Shown one piece after another: positions 8,368 to 15,795 of a stretch of 19,658 nt of DNA; the first letter of the stretch is position 1; each line of letters begins with the position of its first letter. The notes below the pieces were generated by a model. That model was given only the letters and a program-made list of their open reading frames with translations, ran no database searches and was not told where the DNA came from. Position numbers and translations under genes: made by a program. This DNA comes from Sulfurimonas sp. (GTDB taxonomy: Bacteria > Campylobacterota > Campylobacteria > Campylobacterales > Sulfurimonadaceae). Location: NCBI GenBank assembly GCA_022712775.1, contig JAFLJZ010000052.1:1-19658 (forward strand), read 5' to 3'.

Positions 8368-8865
8368 ATGAAAGAAAAACTAAAACACTATATTAAAGAG
8401 ATTGCTATATTTATAATATTTATTACTATTTTTGCTAATGGAATTAGTTTATACAAAAGCTCTGATTTAAATAAAGGTCCAATTAATATGACTAATATTA
8501 CATTGCTTGATGGCTCTAAATACAATTTATCAGATACCAAACCTACCTTAGTACATTTTTGGGCTACATGGTGCCCTATATGTAAGCTAGAAGCCTCAAA
8601 TATACAAAGTATGTCAAAGAATTACAATGTGCTAACAATAGCCGTTAAATCAGGTTCTAATGATGATATTATCCAATGGCTAGATGAAAACAATTATGAC
8701 TTTAATGTTGTAAATGATGAAAGTGGTTTTATAGCATCAAATTTTCATATATCAGTTTTTCCAACAACACTTATTTATGACAAGGATAAAAATTTAGTTT
8801 TTTCAGATGTTGGATATACAAGTACATGGGGATTAATGTTAAGAATGTGGTGGTCTTCGCTTTAG
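8368..8865 (+). CDS. Membrane-anchored TlpA/ScsD-type thioredoxin
   Basis: A 165-residue thiol-disulfide oxidoreductase expected to act in the periplasm. One hydrophobic helix (about residues 10-29) anchors it without an evident cleavage site. The thioredoxin fold follows, with active site WATWCPIC (C69 and C72) and the cis-proline loop VFPTT (P132). The ending VGYTSTWGLMLRMWW resembles the Y-T-x-x-W-G-x-R-x-R-x-W ending that I associate with ScsD (suppressor of copper sensitivity D) and related protein disulfide oxidoreductases, rather than CcmG. It stands alone, divergent from the CZB-EAL gene, with no ScsB/DsbD partner nearby. Its stop codon TAG is in the loop of its terminator hairpin. 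The fold is certain; the in vivo substrate is unknown. Confidence 0.87.
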   Translation: MKEKLKHYIKEIAIFIIFITIFANGISLYKSSDLNKGPINMTNITLLDGSKYNLSDTKPTLVHFWATWCPICKLEASNIQSMSKNYNVLTIAVKSGSNDDIIQWLDENNYDFNVVNDESGFIASNFHISVFPTTLIYDKDKNLVFSDVGYTSTWGLMLRMWWSSL

Positions 8866-8896
8866 CGAAGACCTAAAAAAGGTTTTATCCTTTTTT
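8852..8896 (+). terminator. Terminator pair between convergent thioredoxin and molybdenum enzyme genes
   Basis: Hairpin one is GGTCTTCGC (8852-8860), loop TTTA, GCGAAGACC (8865-8873): a perfect 9-bp stem whose loop holds most of the thioredoxin stop codon. Hairpin two is AAAAAAGG (8875-8882), loop TTTTAT, CCTTTTTT (8889-8896): an A/T-flanked stem usable in both directions, whose loop holds the complementary TAA stop (8885-8887) of the molybdenum subunit gene. Together they should end transcripts from both sides. Confidence 0.75.
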
Positions 8897-11800
8897 AATA
8901 TTTACTCGATAAGCCTTACTCGACAATGGAACTTGAGGACGCTTAATATGTTGTGGGCGACGCTTTGTAGAATTCTCATCTAGTCCACGCGTTAAGTCAT
9001 CTCTCCATGCTTGATAAATTTTAAAATTATTATCATAATTTACATAAATATCACCAATTTTATCACCCTTTTGTGCAGGTTCTAAAATTACTTTTTGGTG
9101 CCAACAGTGCATACCAGAAATTGGATCTGGATGTGCTGCTGCAACAGCATTTTGCCATGAACCACTTAAGCCATCCCACCAAATATTTTTAGAATCTTTG
9201 TTGTATTCAGCAAATCTTTCTGTGACAAAAGGAGTTATTCCCTGTATCCATTTCAATTTACCTATTTTACCATCCATTTGAAGTTCAGCAGTTGGGATAC
9301 CAAAACTATTTTGTCCAAAACTACCAGTATATCCTTCAATCTTAATTTGTCCACCCTCTTTACCAGCATTTTCAACAGCATGATCCATAAACTTAGGATC
9401 ATTCATATTACGCGTTACTGGTTGTGAATCAACTTTTCCGTCTGTTACACCATTGGGTACATCAAAAGAATTAACCAACTTCCATCTACCACCATGATGA
9501 GAACAAGCTAATGTTCCAGGAAGAATACCTTCTGTTGGAATAGCCATGGCTACAAAATAACCTGATTCCATGTCATTACCATTCTCATCTTTTTTAACAC
9601 TATCAACAATTCTAACACGAATAGGGTCACCACGCTTAAAAGCTTGACGCTTAGCATCAGCAGTAGAAATCCAAATCGGATCATGGTTTTGCGAAATCTC
9701 CATAAGATGCTTAGAATTAGCAGAACGCGTATGAATATTGTACGGTAAACGGAATACTGTATTTAATGCATACTCATTTTTTGCCTTATCCATATACATG
9801 TGATTTACATGTGATGTTATATGCACCATTTTCTTTTTTTCTTCTTCATTTCTTGGATAAATTGGAATTGCATACTCTGGCCATTTCCAATCATCAGCTA
9901 ACCATTCACTAAAAAAGTTCAGTTTCTTATCGAGTGTAGCAAAACCTTCCATTATATCACCATCAATATCAATAGCTACTGGCTTTTTATCATCTTTATA
10001 TTTTCCATCACCTTTTTTATCTTTAGCGTAAATAACACCTGTTGATTCATCTTTAGATAAATCATCTTTTGCATATTTTTTACCCTTTACAATTAAGTCT
10101 CCACTATCATTAAATTTAACTTTTCTTTCTTGTGGTGAATAAATATCTATCTCTTCAGTCCATGCACCATGATCTCTCATATATGTATACACAGGGAATT
10201 CTTCATTTTTATAACGCTCATCAGCAAGTGCAGTTTTCTTTAAGTTAGGTAAATTTTCACTAAACCCTGCATCATACCACTCAGCAATTGTTACTGGAGT
10301 ACCTGGAGTTTTTTTAGATTCCCACATAGAGTGAACTGTTTTTGTTTTAGCATCATCAAGGAATAAATCACCTTTTGGATCAATGTAATTAACACACATA
10401 TCAAACCAAAATTCATTTTCTTCCCAAACTTCACCAAGACCAGATTTAATATGTGCTTCAAGTGTAGCACGAGCTGGATTTTTAGGTTTCCAACCCATTT
10501 TTTCTAATGCAACTCGCATAACAGGCTGTCTAAATGATGTCCATCTAGCAGGATATGTAGGCTCAGAATGCTGATCATGTCTCTCACCGGCTAAACCAAC
10601 AGGTAAAACATAATCAACATACCAGTTTGTCTCAGACCAAACTGGAGATAAATTAAATGTAAGTTCCATTAAACTTTCGTCTTTAATAACTTCAAGCCAT
10701 CTAAAACCATCAGGATTAATCCAAACTGGATTATACATACGAGGAATCCAAACTTTAATGTTCCTAGGAACGGTTAGTCCTTTTCTTGTCCATTTGTCTT
10801 GCCATTCTTTATCTGTTAGTAAGTGTGGAAGCAAATATGACAATTCATATGTTGATAATGGCCATTCAGGTGGCCAGCAAAGTTCATTGTAAACATCAAT
10901 TTTAGGTACATCTTTACCACTTTTACCTTGACCAACAGTAGCAGAACCACCTCTTCCACCAGTAGAAATTTGATGCCACTTATGAAAAAAAGTTCCACCC
11001 TCAGGACCGATTGCTCCACAAACACCAAGCATTAAGAAACCTGTTCTTCCTGATGTCCAACCACCACGATTACCAGCAGCTGCTGCACGCCAGAAATATG
11101 TAGAGATTGCTGTACCCGCCCAAAGAATCATATCATATAATTCTTCTAATTTGTACGCTGGAACATGTGTTTCTTTAACAGCATATTCTAATGTATATGG
11201 ACTGTAAAGTTCTTTTAGCATTTCTAAATATGCTTCAAATGTTTTTTCTGTTGGAGCCTTAGAGATATACCCTTGCTCTACCATAAAGTCTAAATATGCA
11301 GTATTATTAAGCATAACTTCCCAGTTAAACCATTTTTTAATAAAGGCTTCGTTTGTCTTGCCCTCATTTAACATACGCTGTACTAGATATAAATAAATAG
11401 CAGCTTCAGTACCAGGCCAACATGCAATCCAAAGATCTGCCATACCAGCAGAGTTAGACATACGAGGATCCATAACTACAAGTTTCGCACCATTCGCTCT
11501 TGCATCAGCAATAAATCCAGCAGCTTGCTGGAAGTAGTGACCAGCATCCGCAGCATGCGAAGAATTAAGAAAAATTAACTTCGCGTTAGCCCAATCCGGA
11601 GAGGATCTATCATCATTTGCCCATTGAATAGTCGGTGTACGCCCACCAGATGAACAAATATTTGTATGTGAGTTGAAACAATCTTGACCAAGAGTTTGCC
11701 ATACTCTCTTAGTAAAACCTTTCTCATTTGGACGACCAACATGAAACATACATGACTTTTTAGATAACTCATCGCCATCTTTCATTGCTTCATGCATTTT

Positions 11801-12349
11801 GTTACCAATAGTAGTCATTGCCTCATCCCAAGTAGTACGAATCCACTTACCTTCACCACGAGCAGAACCTGGAGCTCTCTTTAGTGGGAATGCAATTCTA
11901 TCTGGATCATACATTTGTGATTGTGTTGCATAACCTTTTGCACAGTTACGCCCACGAGAACCTGTATGTAATGGATTACCCATATACTTTTTAACTGAAA
12001 AAGTTTTTTTATCAATCCATGCAGTAAGACCACAAGCAGCCTCACAATTTGAACATGCAGTTGGAACAAGCATAAAATCATTAACTTCTATTCCATCCGG
12101 ATTGTCTTCACTTCTTACACCTTTTCGCCCTATACCACCACGCTTCCAGTCATCTCCATCTAACTCTTTAAAGTCATTCCATTGATCCATTGGAGGATAA
12201 AAAGATAAACTATCAGGAGTATTTGTAAACTTGCTTTCTTTAACAGATTCTGCCTGTGCGTCAGCTGTAAATACACCCTTAGCAATTGCGGCACCTGCAA
12301 CTGTAAATGCGGCACCTTTTAAAAATGTTCTTCTACTTTGTAAATACAT
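8885..12349 (-). CDS. Tat-exported molybdopterin oxidoreductase, catalytic subunit A (DMSO reductase superfamily)
   Basis: A 1154-residue catalytic subunit carrying bis-MGD and one [4Fe-4S] cluster. A textbook Tat signal (SRRTFLKG, residues 5-12, then a hydrophobic stretch ending near AQA) sends it folded to the periplasm. The cluster motif is C99-x2-C-x3-C-x29-C136. C232 in SHTNICSSGG is the probable molybdenum ligand. The C-terminal MopB domain lies near 845-1110 (LMEISQNHDPIWISTADAKR). A Lys/Asp-rich insertion at ~740-800 contains EF-hand-like loops. It is the last gene of a B-C-A operon, with AAGGAG 9 bases upstream of its start. Length, Tat signal, Cys ligand and B-C-A order recall selenate reductase SrdBCA and the tetrathionate/arsenate/polysulfide reductases. 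The substrate is undecided, and no TorD-type chaperone is adjacent. Confidence 0.9.
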   Translation of the reverse strand: MYLQSRRTFLKGAAFTVAGAAIAKGVFTADAQAESVKESKFTNTPDSLSFYPPMDQWNDFKELDGDDWKRGGIGRKGVRSEDNPDGIEVNDFMLVPTACSNCEAACGLTAWIDKKTFSVKKYMGNPLHTGSRGRNCAKGYATQSQMYDPDRIAFPLKRAPGSARGEGKWIRTTWDEAMTTIGNKMHEAMKDGDELSKKSCMFHVGRPNEKGFTKRVWQTLGQDCFNSHTNICSSGGRTPTIQWANDDRSSPDWANAKLIFLNSSHAADAGHYFQQAAGFIADARANGAKLVVMDPRMSNSAGMADLWIACWPGTEAAIYLYLVQRMLNEGKTNEAFIKKWFNWEVMLNNTAYLDFMVEQGYISKAPTEKTFEAYLEMLKELYSPYTLEYAVKETHVPAYKLEELYDMILWAGTAISTYFWRAAAAGNRGGWTSGRTGFLMLGVCGAIGPEGGTFFHKWHQISTGGRGGSATVGQGKSGKDVPKIDVYNELCWPPEWPLSTYELSYLLPHLLTDKEWQDKWTRKGLTVPRNIKVWIPRMYNPVWINPDGFRWLEVIKDESLMELTFNLSPVWSETNWYVDYVLPVGLAGERHDQHSEPTYPARWTSFRQPVMRVALEKMGWKPKNPARATLEAHIKSGLGEVWEENEFWFDMCVNYIDPKGDLFLDDAKTKTVHSMWESKKTPGTPVTIAEWYDAGFSENLPNLKKTALADERYKNEEFPVYTYMRDHGAWTEEIDIYSPQERKVKFNDSGDLIVKGKKYAKDDLSKDESTGVIYAKDKKGDGKYKDDKKPVAIDIDGDIMEGFATLDKKLNFFSEWLADDWKWPEYAIPIYPRNEEEKKKMVHITSHVNHMYMDKAKNEYALNTVFRLPYNIHTRSANSKHLMEISQNHDPIWISTADAKRQAFKRGDPIRVRIVDSVKKDENGNDMESGYFVAMAIPTEGILPGTLACSHHGGRWKLVNSFDVPNGVTDGKVDSQPVTRNMNDPKFMDHAVENAGKEGGQIKIEGYTGSFGQNSFGIPTAELQMDGKIGKLKWIQGITPFVTERFAEYNKDSKNIWWDGLSGSWQNAVAAAHPDPISGMHCWHQKVILEPAQKGDKIGDIYVNYDNNFKIYQAWRDDLTRGLDENSTKRRPQHIKRPQVPLSSKAYRVNIKKG

Positions 12350-12362
12350 TAATACTTTCTCC

Positions 12363-13265
12363 TTAACTCATTGGTAATAATTGTGGAATCATTAGCCAAA
12401 CATGTTTAACTATATATAGACCCACTAACGCTAAAACTGCTGCAAGTTTTAATATTGCTTCACTTTTACTAGCACGACTTAGCACGATAAGAATCATTGG
12501 TAATAGATATGCTAACCATTGACCAATCCAAAACATAACTGCATATGGACCATCATCATGAATAAAGGCGATAGTCGCGGCTACCTCTTCTGCTTTCCCT
12601 GGACCAAAAACAAATTCTCCCGTGTAAATAATAGATGCCATTAGAGCACTTAATCCAAGCACTACACCTAAAGATTTTTTTGCTTCATATGTAAGTTTAT
12701 TTCCACCAACGAGAATCATTGTAGCTGAACCTGCAAGAAGTGCTGCTAGAATCATTTGTACAGATTCTGTTGGCATATGCCATACTTCTCGAGCTGAACA
12801 TTGTCCCATAATTGCTGCTGTATAAAGTGTTACTGGTATAGCTAAAATTGTTACCCACAATAATACTTTATCAAATACTTCATCTTTTTTGATATATGCA
12901 AGAAAAAGTAATAAGCTTAAAAGACCTAAATATGCTGAAGCCATAAATGAACCAATAGTAATCATTGATGACCAATTAGGATAAAAGAAAATATGCCACA
13001 TTCTAAAAGGCTGATGTAAATCAATAAGTGTAAAGAATAAGAAAATATTTATAAACACAAATGCAGTTGCAACTGTTAAAAATCGCAACTGTTTTCCTGA
13101 TTGAGGATGTGTTCTCAGAAGTAAAAACAACATAAAAATTACACCAGTACCAATACTTTTTGCCCACATATTTACTGTAACTAGCCAAGGCCAAACGATA
13201 CCAGGAAGTCCTACATCTAAAGATACTACAGCAGTTGTAGCTGCTAAAATTTCATGTGTTGCCAT
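12363..13265 (-). CDS. NrfD/PsrC-type quinone-reactive membrane subunit C
   Basis: A 300-residue integral membrane protein with about eight hydrophobic helices, for example near residues 33-49, 65-83, 100-125, 134-155, 167-185, 196-218, 230-252 and 265-292. NrfD-family subunits anchor molybdenum enzymes and exchange electrons with the quinone pool through the ferredoxin subunit. Polar positions inside the membrane region (TLIDLHQPFRMWHIFFYPNW, and MGQCSAREVWHMP) resemble the quinol-site surroundings of this family, though exact residues cannot be assigned by eye. It starts 1 bp after the ferredoxin subunit stop, with GGAGGT upstream, and ends 13 bp before the catalytic subunit gene. Co-expression of all three is clear. 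Confidence 0.9.
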   Translation of the reverse strand: MATHEILAATTAVVSLDVGLPGIVWPWLVTVNMWAKSIGTGVIFMLFLLLRTHPQSGKQLRFLTVATAFVFINIFLFFTLIDLHQPFRMWHIFFYPNWSSMITIGSFMASAYLGLLSLLLFLAYIKKDEVFDKVLLWVTILAIPVTLYTAAIMGQCSAREVWHMPTESVQMILAALLAGSATMILVGGNKLTYEAKKSLGVVLGLSALMASIIYTGEFVFGPGKAEEVAATIAFIHDDGPYAVMFWIGQWLAYLLPMILIVLSRASKSEAILKLAAVLALVGLYIVKHVWLMIPQLLPMS

Positions 13266-13266
13266 C

Positions 13267-13905
13267 TTAATGACCTCCTACAGGCATTTTAGATGTCATC
13301 TTACCAAATAAATGATGACCTTCTGGTCTCTCTGATGCTAGAGGATTTAATGAAACATTTCCACCACCTACATAATAATGATGAGGGTTCGTACCTTTTT
13401 CTGGTTTACGAACTTGAACATTTGATTGATTCTTCATAATATATTTAGAAATATTTGATGTAGCATCATCTAGGTCACCAAAAATATTTGCTTCAACTGG
13501 ACATGCAACAACACAAGATGGCATCATAGATGATGCAATACGGTGCGCACAATATGTACATTTATCAGCAGTTTGTGTAATTGGATCAATATAGATTGCT
13601 CCATAAGGACAAGCCATAATACAACCAGCACAACCAATACATCTTTCTTTATCTATGTTTACAATACCATTATCAAGGTAATGCAACGCAGATACCGGAC
13701 AAATCTTCTCACAAGGAGCATTTTCACAGTGATTACATCTCAGAGGTGTAAATGTTCTTTTTGTCTCTGGGAAAGTTCCTACATCTACATATTTAACTCT
13801 TAATCTCCATGTACTAAGTGGAACCTCGTTCTCCACTTTACATGCGATTTCACAACCTTTACAACCCATACATAGGTGTAAATCAACTAGGAAACCTAAT
13901 TGCAT
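13267..13905 (-). CDS. Four-cluster ferredoxin subunit B of the molybdenum enzyme
   Basis: A 212-residue electron-transfer subunit of the DmsB/PsrB/NrfC type, passing electrons between the NrfD-type subunit and the catalytic subunit. All four [4Fe-4S] cysteine groups are complete: CMGCKGCEIAC, CNHCENAPCEKIC, CIGCAGCIMACPYGA and CTYCAHRIASSMMPSCVVAC. There is no signal peptide; such subunits are usually carried out bound to the Tat-exported A subunit. I place the start at 13905 (MQLGFLVDLH) because AGGAG stands 6-7 bases before it; an ATG seven codons upstream has no such site. The C-terminal ~55 residues are His/Gly-rich and not conserved in the family as I know it. First gene of the B-C-A operon, behind an unusual leader. 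Confidence 0.92.
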   Translation of the reverse strand: MQLGFLVDLHLCMGCKGCEIACKVENEVPLSTWRLRVKYVDVGTFPETKRTFTPLRCNHCENAPCEKICPVSALHYLDNGIVNIDKERCIGCAGCIMACPYGAIYIDPITQTADKCTYCAHRIASSMMPSCVVACPVEANIFGDLDDATSNISKYIMKNQSNVQVRKPEKGTNPHHYYVGGGNVSLNPLASERPEGHHLFGKMTSKMPVGGH

Positions 13906-13967
13906 ATATTCTCCTTTGGCCTTCATTTAATGGCAAATTTAAGATTTTAATTTATCTAATAAAATTT

Positions 13968-13997
13968 AAAAAAAAACCCATGCTCAAAAACATAGGG
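13968..13997 (-). terminator. Intrinsic terminator in the leader, possible attenuator
   Basis: On the minus strand CCCTATG (13997-13991) pairs with CATGGG (13982-13977) with one bulged base and an 8-base loop, followed by nine T (13976-13968). Its left arm is also complementary to an upstream TAGGGA (14056-14051), which sits in its own hairpin. The alternative reading is an ordinary terminator of an upstream transcript. Confidence 0.6.
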
Positions 13998-14040
13998 ATT
14001 ATTTCACTCCTTAAATAATATCTTAGAAAGCTTAAATTAC

Positions 14041-14057
14041 TTAGGATTCGTCCCTAA
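14041..14057 (-). promoter_or_regulatory. Hairpin overlapping the candidate antiterminator strand
   Basis: On the minus strand TTAGGG-ACGAA-TCCTAA forms a six-pair stem including one G-U. The TAGGGA inside it can pair instead with TCCCTA (13998-13993), the left arm of the downstream terminator. This gives a mutually exclusive set of folds like that of attenuators. Confidence 0.35.
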
Positions 14058-14144
14058 TTCCATTATCTATTATTCTAGTTGAGTAGAAAAGAAAAATTAA
14101 ATCTAATGTTGTTATACTTTGTCATCGAAATATTATTATTTTAG

Positions 14145-14264
14145 ATGACATATACACATATAATACAACTAACTGCGACACTTTATTTTGATGAAACAAA
14201 AAAAGAATTCTTCCAAGATTTAATTAAAAATATTGCAAAACGATTACGTAAAAAAACACCCTAA
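14145..14264 (+). CDS. Possible small protein of 39 residues, unrecognised
   Basis: An ATG-started frame of 39 codons, opposite in direction to its neighbours, encoding a Lys-rich C-terminal amphipathic helix (KKEFFQDLIKNIAKRLRKK). No ribosome binding site precedes it, and a stop codon (TAG) lies directly before the ATG. The residue mix is protein-like, so it may be a real small gene or the remnant of a larger one. I do not recognise it. Confidence 0.22.
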   Translation: MTYTHIIQLTATLYFDETKKEFFQDLIKNIAKRLRKKTP

Positions 14265-14310
14265 CACCTCATCACAAATGTACAATAACTAGGGTATAGA
14301 TAGTTATCCC

Positions 14311-15750
14311 TTAAAAAAACATATCATCTAAATCATCTGCTACAGCAGTATTTTCATCATACTCAATAAACATAATAATAGTGTCTACATTGGAAAAAAA
14401 TGATTTATCTAGAAAGTATGGATTTTCAATATTGTTTTCAAATATCTCTTTCCTCCAGACAATTAAATCATTAACAAAGCCTTCGATTAGTGCTGTTATA
14501 TTAGACATTCTTGCTCTATCATCTACAAGTAGTTGCGAGTTATCTATCAAATTAGCCCCAAGTTTACTTATAGATACTCCTAGTGCAGAAAAAATAGGGT
14601 AATTACATAAAATTACACCATATCTGTTAATCTTAGCTCCTAAGTTCTGACAATTATCCTGCGTTATGCTACTATTCATTGTTACCGCAATGGCAAGGCT
14701 ATCGATATCTTCTTCTAAATCTTGAAGTTCATATACATCATTTTCCAAAACATATTCAGTATAGTTCATTTCTTCAGTCACAGGTGTTTTATCTTCTTCT
14801 ATAGCTTGAACTTCGACACTTGAAATATCTATGATAGGTGTATATTTTAAATCTAGATAATTAATAATAACACCTTCGAAATTTTTATCTAGTATATACG
14901 ATATATCCTCAAAAAGTTTATTGTTATATGTATACCTCTCTAGTAAATATGCTGTTAGCGTATTTTTAAATAATACACACACCATAAAAATGTCTTCTAG
15001 TGGCAAGTTTTTATGCTTAAAAAAGTCCAACATTATAAATATTACTGGGCAATTTCCAGCTTCATTATCTCCACGTATTACACTTAAAAAATATTCAATA
15101 ACTTTAATCCCATAATGGGAACGAAAATATTCTACATCAATACTATGACTTTTCAACCTTTCTTGTACTGTCTTTTTATCTGTCCATAGTCTAGAAATTT
15201 TTTCCTTATTTGTCTCTAAATCAATTAAAATATCTTTTGCATAATCTAGTTCACGTGCATCTATTTGATTAATAGAAAGCATATTTCTTTCTTCTATTTG
15301 TACATAATGTTGTTGCACTACACTTCTATCTACTACATGTTGGCAAGTAGAGTATAAAATTTCTTTTAACTGTCCAATTTCTATGGGTTTTGTGATGAAG
15401 CCATTAACAGCAAGTTTGACAGCTGCATTTAAATAACTTACTTCATTAAAAGCCGTAATAAAAATAACTGCTTGATCATAATGTATATTTTTTATTTTTT
15501 TACACATTTCTAAACCATCAAGCCGTGGCATTTTAATATCTGATATAACAATATCATAATAATATTTATTAATATGAAAGTATTTTTCATACTTATCATA
15601 CCCATCTTGACCATCTTCTGCACAGTCTACACTCTTAAAAAAATTTAAAAAAAGTTTTGTAGTGGATTCTCTAAGTTCTGTATCATCTTCTACATATAAA
15701 ATATTCAAGTTTTTAGAATTTTCTAAAATTAATTTATTATCAATTGACAT
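14311..15750 (-). CDS. Response regulator with unrecognised C-terminal output region
   Basis: A 479-residue regulator. Residues ~14-135 are a complete receiver domain: acidic pocket E21-D22-D23, phospho-acceptor D71 in VISDIKMP, T99 in FITAFN and K121 in ITKPI. Residues ~150-479 are mostly helical and contain no helix-turn-helix, GGDEF, HD-GYP or kinase motif that I can see. They seem to split into a Cys-containing helical part (~165-305), an acidic linker (~310-335) and a second helical part (~335-455). An output by protein contact rather than DNA binding is therefore likely. AGGAAG precedes the start. It lies 45 bp after the histidine kinase gene in the same direction, so the two are probably cognate and co-transcribed. 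Confidence 0.85.
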   Translation of the reverse strand: MSIDNKLILENSKNLNILYVEDDTELRESTTKLFLNFFKSVDCAEDGQDGYDKYEKYFHINKYYYDIVISDIKMPRLDGLEMCKKIKNIHYDQAVIFITAFNEVSYLNAAVKLAVNGFITKPIEIGQLKEILYSTCQHVVDRSVVQQHYVQIEERNMLSINQIDARELDYAKDILIDLETNKEKISRLWTDKKTVQERLKSHSIDVEYFRSHYGIKVIEYFLSVIRGDNEAGNCPVIFIMLDFFKHKNLPLEDIFMVCVLFKNTLTAYLLERYTYNNKLFEDISYILDKNFEGVIINYLDLKYTPIIDISSVEVQAIEEDKTPVTEEMNYTEYVLENDVYELQDLEEDIDSLAIAVTMNSSITQDNCQNLGAKINRYGVILCNYPIFSALGVSISKLGANLIDNSQLLVDDRARMSNITALIEGFVNDLIVWRKEIFENNIENPYFLDKSFFSNVDTIIMFIEYDENTAVADDLDDMFF

Positions 15751-15795
15751 ATTTTTTTCTTCCTTTCTTTGTAATTTATTTTAACATAATGTTAT

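Larger units (their letters stand above)
13906..14310 (-). other. Long non-coding leader/intergenic region of the B-C-A operon
   Basis: About 400 bases without a convincing gene. It holds, in minus-strand order: a weak hairpin near 14288-14310 just after the regulator stop; a 39-codon plus-strand ORF (14145-14264, listed separately); a spaced inverted repeat TGTCATC-N17-GATGACA (14120-14150); a small hairpin (14041-14057); and an intrinsic terminator (13968-13997) only about 63 bases before the ferredoxin gene start. No clear promoter was found between that terminator and the start codon, though AT-rich -10-like sequences exist there. No sigma54 site was seen. Confidence 0.6.

Noticed and set aside
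13906..13926. Earlier ATG for the ferredoxin subunit
   Set aside because: AGGAG lies after it and at proper distance from the ATG at 13905. Ferredoxin homology also begins just after the later start.
13906..14310. Known molybdenum cofactor riboswitch
   Set aside because: The fold seen is too small and I cannot match it to the Moco RNA motif. It is reported only as a possible attenuator.
15116..15127. GGGAACG sequence in the response regulator gene as a second REP copy
   Set aside because: It has no matching hairpin arms and is part of the coding sequence.
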